A stretch of 64,000 bases of DNA, from positions 1 to 64,000 of the forward strand of contig QZDS01000012.1 of assembly GCA_009917455.1 (NCBI GenBank), given 5' to 3'. Position numbers and translations under genes: made by a program. Position 1 is the first letter of the stretch. Every line of letters starts with the position of its first letter. The DNA is from a bacterium 1xD8-48 (GTDB lineage: Bacteria; Bacillota; Clostridia; Lachnospirales; Lachnospiraceae). Positions 43,475 through 52,948 of the stretch are shown piece by piece. The notes beneath the pieces are model-generated. The model was not told the origin of the DNA. It did not search any database and saw nothing but the letters and a program-made list of their open reading frames with translations.

Positions 43475-44107
43475 ATGGAGGAACAGGATTTGAAGGTATT
43501 GATGATTAACGGAAGCCCTAATCCAAAGGGAAATACTGCGATTGCGCTGAATGAGATGGAAAAGGTTTTTGCGGCGGAAGGATTTGAGACGGAGATTCTG
43601 CATATTGGAAATAAAGATATCAGAGGATGCATCGGTTGCCGGCGGTGTGCCCGGACGGGGAAGTGCGTTTTTGATGATTTGGTGAACGAGACGGCGGCTA
43701 AGTTTGAGGAGAGCGACGGCCTTGTGGTGGGAAGCCCGGTTTATTATGCTTCCGCTAACGCCACGTTGGTGGCTTTTCTGACCAGACTTTTTTACAGCAC
43801 GCATTTTGACAAGACCATGAAGGTCGGCGCGGCGGTTGCAGCTGCAAGAAGAGGAGGTCTTACGGCTACATATGATGAGTTAAATAAGTTCTTCGGAATT
43901 TCGGGGATGCCCATCGCCTCGGGCCAGTATTGGAACGGGATTCACGGGACGCTTCCCGGGGAAGCCAGTCAGGATGCGGAAGGGCTGCAGATGATGCGCA
44001 CCCTTGCAAATAATATGGCGTTTCTGATGAAGAGCATTGCCCTTGGAAGGGAAAAGTACGGCGTGCCGAAGAGAGAGCCTTTTGAGAGGACGAACTTTGT
44101 GCGGTAG
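43475..44107 (+). CDS. NADPH-dependent FMN reductase / iron-sulfur flavoprotein family
   Basis: 210 residues. Flavodoxin-like start KVLMINGSPNPKGNTAIAL (FMN phosphate loop) followed by a cysteine motif IRGCIGCRRCARTGKC that may hold an Fe-S cluster, then VVGSPVYYASANATLVAFL. Likely an electron-transfer flavoprotein. The start is uncertain: ATG 43475 or TTG 43490, the latter better spaced from GGAGG. Confidence 0.85.
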   Translation: MEEQDLKVLMINGSPNPKGNTAIALNEMEKVFAAEGFETEILHIGNKDIRGCIGCRRCARTGKCVFDDLVNETAAKFEESDGLVVGSPVYYASANATLVAFLTRLFYSTHFDKTMKVGAAVAAARRGGLTATYDELNKFFGISGMPIASGQYWNGIHGTLPGEASQDAEGLQMMRTLANNMAFLMKSIALGREKYGVPKREPFERTNFVR

Positions 44108-44208
44108 GGTTTGTGTACTGTAATGCCGGATAATGACCAGAGGCAATGTGGTGAAAGGCGACTGGCCGGGGAAGCCGGCCGCCTTAACGGTATCTGCAGT
44201 ATAACAGG

Positions 44209-44739
44209 TCATATCACGCATTCCAACTGACAGTCATAAGGCTCCTCCGCCACATGTCCCGGGTGGTACCAGGCGGCCTCCACGCAGCCCATGGCTTTAT
44301 AAAAAGCCTGACTTTCAACGGCGGAGTGGGCGGAAATATAGAGCTTCTTCGCGCCGCTTTTTCCGGCCCAGTCTTTGGCGGACTGAAAAAGAGTTCTTCC
44401 TATTCCATGGCCCCGTATGTCCTCGGAGACATGGAGTGAGGCCAAATCAAGGTATTTGTTTTCGCCGCCGAACAGACCGGCCGTGACGGCGACGAAGCCT
44501 TTCAGACGCCCTTCCGAAAAGGCGCCGGCGACAAAACCACCCTCAAGGATGGTTTGCTTTAAACAGTCTGTCAATATCCGATAGTCGTCTTCGCTCCAGT
44601 CGTCAATAAAGGGAGCGTCTTTTATTACCCATGCTCCGGCCTCCCGGCGCCAGCATTTATTCACTGCCTGACGGCGGATGAAATCCCTGAATAATTCCCT
44701 GTCAATTTCGTCCATTTCCAGATTTCTATATTGAATCAT
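44209..44739 (-). CDS. GNAT-family N-acetyltransferase
   Basis: 176 residues from ATG 44739 (AAAGGA 8 nt upstream). Acetyl-CoA-binding motif LHVSEDIRGHGIGRTLFQSA and the C-terminal SAHSAVESQAFYKAMGCVEA are clear. The substrate is unknown. Ends close to the preceding flavoprotein gene, transcribed convergently with it. Confidence 0.88.
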   Translation of the reverse strand: MIQYRNLEMDEIDRELFRDFIRRQAVNKCWRREAGAWVIKDAPFIDDWSEDDYRILTDCLKQTILEGGFVAGAFSEGRLKGFVAVTAGLFGGENKYLDLASLHVSEDIRGHGIGRTLFQSAKDWAGKSGAKKLYISAHSAVESQAFYKAMGCVEAAWYHPGHVAEEPYDCQLECVI

Positions 44740-44784
44740 CGCCAAAATCCTTTCAGCTATTTTAAACAAAGTGTATATGAATTA

Positions 44785-44801
44785 TTGTTGATTTTCAACA
44801 A
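44785..44801 (+). promoter_or_regulatory. candidate operator for the sugar operon
   Basis: Perfect palindrome TTGTTGATTTTCAACAA (7-bp arms, 3-bp centre) between the acetyltransferase and the TIM-barrel operon. A TATAAT (44872-44877) lies downstream. Possible site for the LacI-type regulator encoded at the operon end. Confidence 0.45.
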
Positions 44802-44934
44802 CTAACTATAAAAAATCAGTAAATTTCTATAAAAAATAAATATTGTACCTGTTTTTTTCGGCGGATTATAGTATAATATCCTTTATCAAGTCCTGGGGAC
44901 AAATTGCCGCGTCAGCGGCGGAAGGGAAGGTAAA

Positions 44935-45825
44935 ATGGAGGCAAAAATTAAAATTTCCGGTTTTGCGGATGAAATCAGCGCTGATTTTGTTACTCAGCTT
45001 AAGACGGTTGCCCAGTTGGGAATGCATTATATTTCTCTGAGAGCTGCTGACGGAAAAGGAATCGCAGACTATACAGCGGAGGAAGTGGAAGAAAAACTTC
45101 TGCCCAGACTTACGGAGTATCAGGTGAAAGTATCCTCTCTGGGCTCGCCTGTCGGGAAAGTGGGAGTGGAGGATGAGGAAGGCTTTCAGAAGCAGAAAGA
45201 GCAGTTAAAAGAACTTTGCAAAATCTGCAGGCTGTTAGGCTGTAAGTACATACGGATGTTCAGCTTTTTTATACCGGAGGGAAAAAACGCGGATGACTAT
45301 CGGGAAAAGGTAATCGACAGGCTGGGAGAATTTCTGGAAATTGCGAAAAGCCATGACGTCATTCTGCTCCACGAGAATGAAAAAGAAATTTACGGAGATA
45401 CAGGCCAGCGGTGCAAGGTATTGTTTGATGCTTTGAAGGATGAACATTTTCAGGCGGCCTTTGACTTTGCCAATTTTGTTCAGTGCGGAGAGGATACTGA
45501 AAAGTGCTGGGATATGCTGCGGCCTTATATCGAATATATTCATATTAAGGACGCGGTATCCACGGACAATGAGAATGTGGTATGCGGAACAGGGGAAGGC
45601 AAAATCAGAGAACTGCTTGAACGGGCGATTGTAAAAGAAGGTTATGAAGGATTCCTGACTCTGGAACCCCATCTGGTGCTTTTTGATTCGCTGGCATCTC
45701 TGGAAACGACGGCCGCAGAAAATATTATAAAGGAAAATAAGGCGAAAGACGGAGCAGAAGGCTATACCATGCAGTACAGAGCGCTGTGCGGAATACTGGA
45801 TGAAATAAAAGCTGTTTATTCATAA
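44935..45825 (+). CDS. sugar phosphate isomerase/epimerase-family TIM-barrel protein
   Basis: 296 residues, AP-endonuclease-2/xylose-isomerase-like barrel. Metal ligands seen in LLHENEKEIYGDT, AAFDFANFVQCG and YIHIKDAV. Two such barrels flank two Gfo/Idh dehydrogenases here, an arrangement used to oxidise and rearrange unusual sugars, inositols or glycosides. First gene of the operon; GGAAGG precedes the start. Confidence 0.88.
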   Translation: MEAKIKISGFADEISADFVTQLKTVAQLGMHYISLRAADGKGIADYTAEEVEEKLLPRLTEYQVKVSSLGSPVGKVGVEDEEGFQKQKEQLKELCKICRLLGCKYIRMFSFFIPEGKNADDYREKVIDRLGEFLEIAKSHDVILLHENEKEIYGDTGQRCKVLFDALKDEHFQAAFDFANFVQCGEDTEKCWDMLRPYIEYIHIKDAVSTDNENVVCGTGEGKIRELLERAIVKEGYEGFLTLEPHLVLFDSLASLETTAAENIIKENKAKDGAEGYTMQYRALCGILDEIKAVYS

Positions 45826-45882
45826 GGAAAGGCATTCAGCAGAGCTGATATCCAAATAAAATAAAAGAGAAGGAGAATTGAG

Positions 45883-47076
45883 ATGGAAAAAGTACGTTTT
45901 GGCTTGATTGGTATTGGCGCCCAGGGAGGCGCGTATGCGGGATTTCTGACAGGAAAGGGCGGAATGTTTGGAATGCCGGCGCCGGAATGCCCTCCTCACT
46001 GCGCGCTGGGAGCGTTATGCGACATTGACCCGGAGAAGGAAGCGCTGTGCAGGGAAAAGTATCCCGAATATCCTTTTTACAGAGACTGGAAAGAAATGGT
46101 GGATTCCGGAAATGTGGACGCGGTTATCACTACGGTACCCCATTATCTGCATACGGAAATCGCAATTTACTGCTTGGAGCATGGCATGAACGTTCTGGTC
46201 GAAAAGCCTGCCGGAGTTTATGCAAAAGCGGTTCGTGAAATGAACGAATGTGCGGCGGCCCATCCCGACGTGGCCTTTGGAATTATGTTCAATCAGAGAA
46301 CCAACAAGCTTTACCAGAAGATAAAAGAAATCGTTGCTTCCGGCGAACTTGGCGAGCTTCGCCGTACAAGCTGGATTATCAATTCCTGGTGGCGTCCGGA
46401 CAGCTATTACAAGCAGAGCGAGTGGCGCGCTACCTGGGGTGGAGAAGGCGGCGGCGTGCTTGTAAACCAGGCCCCTCACCAGCTTGACCTCTGGCAGTGG
46501 ATTTGCGGCGTTCCCAGCAAGGTATATGCTAAATGTCTGTACGGCTGCCACAGAGATATTGTGGTGGAAAATGACGTGACTGTTGTAACCGAATATCCTA
46601 ACGGCGCTACGGGAAGCTTTATCACCTGTACCCACGACCCCATTGGAACGGACCGTCTGGAAATTGATTTAAAGGGCGGAAAAATTGTGGTTGACGGAAG
46701 CGCGAAGGCTACCGTTTATCGCCTGAAAAAGGATGAGGACGAGCTCAACGCATCCTTAAGCATGGGAGAATTGTCACGTCTGACCAGCGGAAATTCTGCA
46801 GGCGCAAATGAATTATATACTATAGAAGAATTTGAAAACACAGACGGCTGGGGACTGCAGCATGTTACGGTTATGGAGAACTTTGCGCTGCATATCTTAA
46901 AGGGCGAAGAACTCCTTGCTCCCGGTTCCGACGGTATCAACGGCGTAAATCTGGCAAATGCCATTCTGCTTTCTTCCTGGCTTGGCAGGGAAGTGGAGAA
47001 CCCGGTGGACGAGGATGTATATCTGGCGGAACTAAATAAGAAGATTGCGGAAGAAGGAAAATTCCCTACCCGCTGA
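45883..47076 (+). CDS. Gfo/Idh/MocA-family oxidoreductase
   Basis: 397 residues. Rossmann start RFGLIGIGAQGGAYAGFL, conserved EKP motif in NVLVEKPAGVYAKAV, and C-terminal substrate domain with a candidate catalytic His in NQAPHQLDLWQW. Oxidises a sugar or polyol hydroxyl with NAD(P). Second gene of the operon, AGAAGGAG upstream. Confidence 0.93.
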   Translation: MEKVRFGLIGIGAQGGAYAGFLTGKGGMFGMPAPECPPHCALGALCDIDPEKEALCREKYPEYPFYRDWKEMVDSGNVDAVITTVPHYLHTEIAIYCLEHGMNVLVEKPAGVYAKAVREMNECAAAHPDVAFGIMFNQRTNKLYQKIKEIVASGELGELRRTSWIINSWWRPDSYYKQSEWRATWGGEGGGVLVNQAPHQLDLWQWICGVPSKVYAKCLYGCHRDIVVENDVTVVTEYPNGATGSFITCTHDPIGTDRLEIDLKGGKIVVDGSAKATVYRLKKDEDELNASLSMGELSRLTSGNSAGANELYTIEEFENTDGWGLQHVTVMENFALHILKGEELLAPGSDGINGVNLANAILLSSWLGREVENPVDEDVYLAELNKKIAEEGKFPTR

Positions 47077-47160
47077 GAAAAGTTTTGCGAAAGAGTTGCG
47101 GGTATTTGTACCCGCATACTCTGTCATGTGCTTAAAAACAGCGCAGAAATGAGGGAAAAG

Positions 47161-48162
47161 ATGAAAAAAGCGGCAATTATCGGCCTGGGAGATATCTCGG
47201 GCATTCATATCGGGGCAATTCGCCAGAATCCGGAAATCGCTCTGGCAGCAGTCTGCGACATTGATGAAGGGGCAAAGGAAAGAGCGCCGGAGAACATTTC
47301 CTTTTATACGGATTTTAGGGAAATGATAGAGCGGGAGAGGCCGGATGTGGTACATGTCTGCCTTCCCCACTATTTACATGTTCCGGTATCCTGTGAAGCG
47401 GCCAAAATGGGTGTTCATGTATTTTGTGAAAAGCCTGTGGCAATGAACACAAAGGAGGCAGAGGAGTTTGCGGCTTTTGAGGCCGCGCATCCTGAAATCC
47501 ATATGGGAATCTGCCTTCAGAACCGTTTTAACGAGTCGGTGGAGACGCTTAAGGGCTTTATTGACAGCGGTAAGTACGGCAAGGTAACGGGAACCAGAGG
47601 AATCGTGCCGTGGTCAAGGGAGAAATCCTATTATGATGTGAAGCCCTGGCGTGGAAAGCTGGAGACGGCAGGCGGGGGCTGTATGATTAATCAGTCCGTC
47701 CACACGCTGGATTTGCTTTACCATTTGGGAGGCCCCATTGAGGAGCTTAAGGCGTCGGTTTCCCGGATACTGGACTACGGCATTGAGGTGGAGGATACGG
47801 TGGCGGCAAGCCTTACCTACGCAAACGGCGCCCACGGCCTGTTTATGGCGACCAACGCCAATTATAAAAATGAAAGCGTTCAGATTTCCGTACAGATGGA
47901 AAAAGCGGAATTTGCCATCATTGACAATGTGCTTTACCGCATTGACGCCGAGGGGAATCGTGAAAGGCTGGTGGAGGACGAGAGGCTTCCGGGCACGAAG
48001 TTTTATTACGGGGCAAGCCATGGCAAGCTCATCGCCAGGTTTTACAGGGAAATTGAGACGGGCGGCCGGGATTACGTGCATGTGAAAGACGCGGTTATGA
48101 GCATGCGGCTGATAGACGGAATCCTGGAATCTGGCCGAACGGGAAAGAAAGTTGCAATATAA
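47161..48162 (+). CDS. Gfo/Idh/MocA-family oxidoreductase
   Basis: 333 residues from ATG 47161, preceded by GAGGG; the open frame upstream is not family-like. NAD-binding AAIIGLGDISGIHIGAI, EKP motif VFCEKPVAMNTKEA, and NQSVHTLDLLYHLGG with a candidate catalytic His. Distinct in sequence from the first dehydrogenase, suggesting two oxidation steps or two substrates. Confidence 0.93.
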   Translation: MKKAAIIGLGDISGIHIGAIRQNPEIALAAVCDIDEGAKERAPENISFYTDFREMIERERPDVVHVCLPHYLHVPVSCEAAKMGVHVFCEKPVAMNTKEAEEFAAFEAAHPEIHMGICLQNRFNESVETLKGFIDSGKYGKVTGTRGIVPWSREKSYYDVKPWRGKLETAGGGCMINQSVHTLDLLYHLGGPIEELKASVSRILDYGIEVEDTVAASLTYANGAHGLFMATNANYKNESVQISVQMEKAEFAIIDNVLYRIDAEGNRERLVEDERLPGTKFYYGASHGKLIARFYREIETGGRDYVHVKDAVMSMRLIDGILESGRTGKKVAI

Positions 48163-48191
48163 AAGAAAAGAACAAAAATAGGAGAACGGGA

Positions 48192-49043
48192 ATGGAAAAA
48201 GGACTTATTGGTATTCAGATGAGTACAATCAAAAATAAAATAGCGGAACTGGGAGCATACGGCACATTGAAAGCCTGCGCGGAGCTGGGGTATCACTGCG
48301 TGGAAATCAGCCAGATTCCCATGACACCTGAGAATGTGGCGGGCATGAAAAAAGCCTGCGACGAGTTCGGTATCAAGGTGGCTGCATGCACAGCGGCATT
48401 AGAGCCTATGATGCCGGGAATGCCGGGCGAATTTCTGGTAAGCGATTTTGATAAAATCGTTGCCGATTGCAAGGCGTTAGACTGCAACATGCTGCGTATC
48501 GGCATGATGCCCATGAACTGCATGGGAAGCAGAGAGAAAATTATTGATTTCGTGAAGCGTGCGGACGAGATGGCGGAGAGACTGCAGGAGCATGGCATTG
48601 ATTTGTATTACCATAACCACCATCTTGAATTTGTGAAATATGATGGCGAATATCTCCTCGACATCATCAAAGACACCACAAAACGGATGGGCTTTGAGCT
48701 TGACATTCACTGGATTCAGAGAGGCGGCGAAAATCCGGTTGAATTTATAAAGAAATACGCCGGACGTATCCGTCTGCTTCACCTAAAGGATTACCGTGTT
48801 ACTGAGATGAAGCTGACAGAGGGAGCGGACTTCATGCAGACCTTTGCCAATGTGGTACAGTTTGCGGAGGTTGGCGAGGGAAGCCTTCCTATTAAAGAAT
48901 GTATTGAAGCCGGACTGGCAGGCGGCAGCGAGTACTTCCTGATTGAGCAGGATGATACTTATGGACGCGACCAGTTCGAGAGTTTAAAAATCAGCAGGGA
49001 CAATCTGATTGCCCTTGGATATGGAGATTGGTTTAATATTTAA
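48192..49043 (+). CDS. sugar phosphate isomerase/epimerase-family TIM-barrel protein
   Basis: 283 residues, xylose-isomerase-like barrel with YYHNHHLEF, FELDIHWIQRGGENP and LLHLKDYRV as probable metal-binding strands. AGGAGAACGGG upstream. Third enzyme type of the operon; close to the LacI gene. Confidence 0.9.
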   Translation: MEKGLIGIQMSTIKNKIAELGAYGTLKACAELGYHCVEISQIPMTPENVAGMKKACDEFGIKVAACTAALEPMMPGMPGEFLVSDFDKIVADCKALDCNMLRIGMMPMNCMGSREKIIDFVKRADEMAERLQEHGIDLYYHNHHLEFVKYDGEYLLDIIKDTTKRMGFELDIHWIQRGGENPVEFIKKYAGRIRLLHLKDYRVTEMKLTEGADFMQTFANVVQFAEVGEGSLPIKECIEAGLAGGSEYFLIEQDDTYGRDQFESLKISRDNLIALGYGDWFNI

Positions 49044-49044
49044 C

Positions 49045-50082
49045 ATGGGAAAAGTAACAATTCAAAGTATGGCAAGAGAGCTGGGATTTTCCAGAAATAC
49101 GGTATCTATGGCCCTGAAAGGGAATGAAACGGTAGCGCCGCAGACACGGGAAATGATTTTAAGATATGCCGAGCGGGCGGGGTATCCGGGTGTATATTCC
49201 ACAGGAAGGGATATGGAACCCGATGAAAACGCCACTTACCATATTATGATTTTGCGTAAGCCGGATATGGCGGTTTATTGGGATAAGATTATCAGCGGGA
49301 TATCGGAGGAAGCCTGCCGGAACCAGTGTCAGACGCAGGTGGCGGTGGTAACAAACGAGGCGGAAGAGAGACTCCGGCTTCCTCTTGGGCTTGATGAGAG
49401 CATCCATGCGGTTTTTTGTGTAAAGATGCTGAACAGGGACTACATAAAAAAAATAAAAGCAATGGGCATTCAGATTTATATGCTGGATAACTATAAAGAC
49501 GAAGGGGAAGAGCTTTTAGGCGATGTGGTTAAGATGGAAAGCTTTCATCCGGTTATGCAGCTTACCCGCCATCTTTTAGGGCAGGGAATGAAGCGGATTG
49601 GCTTCTTAAACGAAACCAGCAGTTTATATGAGTCCATGAATGACAGGTACAGCGGATATTTGTATGCAATGGGAACGGCCGGAATCAGGCCGGACGCTGA
49701 TATTGTAATGCCGGACGTTGACAGCAGCACTTTTTATTACCCGGAGACTTTTGAGAAAATCGTTGAAGAGTACGGGACACTCCCTGAGGCGGTGGTATGC
49801 GGCAATGATTCTATTGCCAGGTATCTGACCCAGGCGTTCCGCAAAAAGGGTATCCGGGTTCCGGAGGACGTGGCGGTAACGGGCTTTGACAATGATGAGG
49901 AAGATATGCTGACGCCCTTTTTTACCACGGTCAATGTGGATGCAAAGTGGCTGGGAAAACGGATGGTACAGTGTTTTTTGTGGAGAATCAGACATCCTGA
50001 CGCCCCTTATGAAAAGGTGGCTGTTTCGGGGCAGATTGTAATACGAAAATCTTCCTGCCGCCAGAGAAAAAATGAAAAGTAA
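49045..50082 (+). CDS. LacI-family transcriptional regulator
   Basis: 345 residues, starting 2 bp after the previous stop. Helix-turn-helix VTIQSMARELGFSRNTVSMALKGNETVAP, then a periplasmic-binding-protein-like sensor domain (VVCGNDSIARYLTQAF, VAVTGFDNDEED). As the last gene of the operon it probably controls it, responding to the sugar substrate. Confidence 0.92.
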   Translation: MGKVTIQSMARELGFSRNTVSMALKGNETVAPQTREMILRYAERAGYPGVYSTGRDMEPDENATYHIMILRKPDMAVYWDKIISGISEEACRNQCQTQVAVVTNEAEERLRLPLGLDESIHAVFCVKMLNRDYIKKIKAMGIQIYMLDNYKDEGEELLGDVVKMESFHPVMQLTRHLLGQGMKRIGFLNETSSLYESMNDRYSGYLYAMGTAGIRPDADIVMPDVDSSTFYYPETFEKIVEEYGTLPEAVVCGNDSIARYLTQAFRKKGIRVPEDVAVTGFDNDEEDMLTPFFTTVNVDAKWLGKRMVQCFLWRIRHPDAPYEKVAVSGQIVIRKSSCRQRKNEK

Positions 50083-50092
50083 ATATTTACTG

Positions 50093-50128
50093 AGAGAGTC
50101 CGGGATTTTTCATCACGGACTCTCTTTG
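50093..50128. terminator. bidirectional terminator
   Basis: AGAGAGTCCG (50093-50102) pairs with CGGACTCTCT (50116-50125), followed by TTT on the plus strand; A-rich sequence on the other side gives T residues for the convergent nudC transcript. Confidence 0.7.
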
Positions 50129-50129
50129 G

Positions 50130-51005
50130 CTATATAAGCTGTCCTGTTTTAAACTGCATAATCATTTCCCGGGTGAGGCTTATATGGTCGTCTGCCAAAT
50201 CAATTTCGCTGCGGCGAAACCATCCGGCTTCCGCCAGCTCATTTTTATCCAGAATAATTTTATCGTCACCGTCAAGGTCGCAGAAAAATCCCATCAGCAG
50301 ACTTCCGGAGAAAGCCCAGGGTTGGCTTTTATAATAGCGGATATTTTTTACCCTTAAGCCCACCTCCTCCATTACTTCCCTTGCCACGGTCTGTTCGGCG
50401 CTTTCGCCGATTTCCGTAAAACCGGCGATAAGAGCGTAATTGGTATAGGCTCTGCCGGCATATTTGCTCATTAATATCTGATCCCCGTTTAAGACGCCTA
50501 CAATAACCGCGGGGGAAATGCGGGGGTAGACCATATTATGGCATTCGGGACAATAAAGCATACGCTCTTTATGATCAGGCGCCATCTGCTGCCCGCAGCG
50601 TCCGCAGTATTGGTTGACATCATACCAGCCATAAAGATGGTGGGCGGTAATTCCGGCGAAAGCGGTGTGCCTGGACATGGCGGTTCGGAAAATGCGTACA
50701 TTTTCGTAGGTATAGCCGGGGAGCATGATTGCAGGGGTGTCGTTATGTTCGTTTCGACTGTTTGCGCTGTGCTGCCGGCTGACGGGAAGAGCGGCCAGAA
50801 AGTATTTATAATTATCAATGGAAAAGAGATAATAAGGGACAACATGAAAGGCCGCCAGCTCTTTGAAGACGGGATATCTGAGCCTGTCTTCCTGAAAGCG
50901 TACCAATACGGTGTTTTTGTGGAAAACCAGAACAAAATCGTTTTCGGCGGGGGAAACGTCGTGGTATTCATTGTGGTAGGTTCTGGGGTAAATATCCTGT
51001 ATCAT
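50130..51005 (-). CDS. nudC: NAD(+) diphosphatase
   Basis: 291 residues. Zinc ribbon CGRCGQQM ... LYCPECHN, then the Nudix box GFTEIGESAEQTVAREVMEE with the REVMEE catalytic core, and SQPWAFSGSLLMGF typical for NudC. Cleaves NAD(H) to NMN and AMP, and removes NAD caps from RNA in known members. Confidence 0.92.
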   Translation of the reverse strand: MIQDIYPRTYHNEYHDVSPAENDFVLVFHKNTVLVRFQEDRLRYPVFKELAAFHVVPYYLFSIDNYKYFLAALPVSRQHSANSRNEHNDTPAIMLPGYTYENVRIFRTAMSRHTAFAGITAHHLYGWYDVNQYCGRCGQQMAPDHKERMLYCPECHNMVYPRISPAVIVGVLNGDQILMSKYAGRAYTNYALIAGFTEIGESAEQTVAREVMEEVGLRVKNIRYYKSQPWAFSGSLLMGFFCDLDGDDKIILDKNELAEAGWFRRSEIDLADDHISLTREMIMQFKTGQLI

Positions 51006-51152
51006 TTTATTGCAATCCTTTCTCCGGCAGTTAAAATATGTGTTTTTGAGACTGCTTAAATTATTTCTAGAAGTGAAATTATTTCTGTGATAGTATATCT
51101 ATATAATATAGTGTATGAGGCTGATGTGCAAGGATAAGGAAAGGAATTACCA

Positions 51153-52142
51153 ATGAAATGGACAAAATTTAAAATAAAAACTCTGACAGATGCAGAAGAT
51201 ATCATAATCAGTACGCTCTATGATATCGGCCTTGAAGGGGCGCAGATTGAGGACAAGGTTCCTCTGACCGCATGGGAAAAGGAGCAGATGTTTGTGGACA
51301 TCCTTCCCGACGGGCCGGAGGATGACGGAATCGCGTGGCTCAGCTTTTTTGTGGAGGAAAGGGAAGGAAGCAGTTATCCGATGCTTGTCCTGAACGGAGA
51401 GGATATAACGGCGGAGGCAATTCTGGAAAAGGTGAAAGCCGAACTGGAGGGGCTGCGGGCTTTTATGGACATTGGAGAAGGAACCGTCGCCGTTGAAGAA
51501 ACAGAGGACATTGACTGGATAAATAACTGGAAACAGTATTTTCACCAGTTTGCGATAGACGATGTGCTGGTGGTTCCTTCGTGGGAAAAGATTGAGACAG
51601 AAGGAAAAATGGTTCTGCACATAGACCCCGGAACAGCCTTCGGAACGGGAATGCACGATACCACCCAGCTTTGCATCAGGGCACTGCGCAGATTTGTGAC
51701 AAAGGAAACGGTGCTTCTGGATGTGGGAACCGGGAGCGGGATTCTGGCCATTCTTGCTTTGATGTTTGGGGCAAAAAGCGCGGTGGGGACAGACCTTGAC
51801 CCCTGTGCCATTGAGGCGGTCAGGGAAAACAGGGAAGCAAACGGCATCGCGGATGAAGACTTCCGCCTGATTATCGGCAACATTATCACGGATAAGGAGG
51901 TTCAGGATGAGGTCGGATATGAGTGCTATGACATTGTAGCGGCAAATATTCTGGCGGAGGTGCTGACGGGGCTTACGCCTGTGATTGTGCATCAGCTGAA
52001 AAGGGGCGGCATCTATATCACCTCCGGTATCATTGACGATAAGGAAGAGGTGGTGGTGCAGGCGGTAAAGGAAGCGGGGCTGGAGGTTCTTGAGGTAAAC
52101 TGCCAGGGAGAATGGGTCAGTGTGATTGCGAGGAAAAAATGA
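51153..52142 (+). CDS. prmA: ribosomal protein L11 methyltransferase
   Basis: 329 residues. The N-terminal substrate-binding domain WTKFKIKTLTDAEDIIISTL is followed by PGTAFGTGMHDTTQLC, the SAM motif LLDVGTGSGILAILAL and VAANILAEVL. Trimethylates L11. Overlaps rsmE by 4 bp (ATGA). A TATAAT at 51102-51107 may belong to its promoter. Confidence 0.95.
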   Translation: MKWTKFKIKTLTDAEDIIISTLYDIGLEGAQIEDKVPLTAWEKEQMFVDILPDGPEDDGIAWLSFFVEEREGSSYPMLVLNGEDITAEAILEKVKAELEGLRAFMDIGEGTVAVEETEDIDWINNWKQYFHQFAIDDVLVVPSWEKIETEGKMVLHIDPGTAFGTGMHDTTQLCIRALRRFVTKETVLLDVGTGSGILAILALMFGAKSAVGTDLDPCAIEAVRENREANGIADEDFRLIIGNIITDKEVQDEVGYECYDIVAANILAEVLTGLTPVIVHQLKRGGIYITSGIIDDKEEVVVQAVKEAGLEVLEVNCQGEWVSVIARKK

Positions 52143-52891
52143 ATCATTTTTTTGTAGAGCCTAATCAGATTCAGGGAAAAAGAGTCGTGATTACGGGTGA
52201 GAATGTCAACCATATAAAAAATGTCCTTCGTATGAGGCCGGGAGAGGAGATTTCCGTGAGTAACGGCACAGACGGAAAGGAATACCGCTGCGGCATTGAG
52301 GAGATAAAGGACAGGGAAGTGGTCTGCGGGCTGCGTTTTATCAAAGAGGAAGGTCTGGAGCTTGCCTCCAAAATATATCTTTTTCAGGGTTTGCCAAAGG
52401 CAGATAAGATGGAGCTTATTATCCAGAAAGCCGTGGAGCTTGGCGTATATGAAATCGTGCCGGTTGCCTGCAAACGCTCAGTGGTAAAGCTGGACGGGAA
52501 AAAGGCGGCGGGTAAGGTACAGCGCTGGCAGGGAATTGCGGAAGCGGCGGCGAAGCAGAGTAGACGGGGGATTATTCCGAAGGTGCGTGAGGTGGCCGGC
52601 TTTGGGGAGGCGCTTAACTATGCCGGTCAGCTTCCGGTAAAGCTAATCCCATACGAGCTGGCAGGCGTGGAAGGCGAAACCATGGAAAAAACCAGGGCGA
52701 TTATGAAAAATCTGAAGCCGGGGGAGGATATAGCAGTATTTATCGGTCCCGAAGGAGGATTTGAGGAGAAAGAGGTTGCCGGGGCAATGGCCGTCGGCGT
52801 ATTGCCGATTACACTGGGACGCCGCATATTGCGGACAGAGACGGCGGGGATAACGGTGCTGTCTATCCTGATGTACCATTTGGAGCAATAG
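52139..52891 (+). CDS. rsmE: 16S rRNA (uracil-1498-N3)-methyltransferase
   Basis: 250 residues. SPOUT knot with VFIGPEGGFEEKEV and LGRRILRTETAGI, and N-terminal PUA-like part with HIKNVLRMRPGEEI. Commonly paired with prmA as here. Confidence 0.95.
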   Translation: MNHFFVEPNQIQGKRVVITGENVNHIKNVLRMRPGEEISVSNGTDGKEYRCGIEEIKDREVVCGLRFIKEEGLELASKIYLFQGLPKADKMELIIQKAVELGVYEIVPVACKRSVVKLDGKKAAGKVQRWQGIAEAAAKQSRRGIIPKVREVAGFGEALNYAGQLPVKLIPYELAGVEGETMEKTRAIMKNLKPGEDIAVFIGPEGGFEEKEVAGAMAVGVLPITLGRRILRTETAGITVLSILMYHLEQ

Positions 52892-52948
52892 TCATATAGT
52901 ATTAGTAGGATAAGAACGAATACTCTGTTCAGAAAGGCCAGTGAAATT

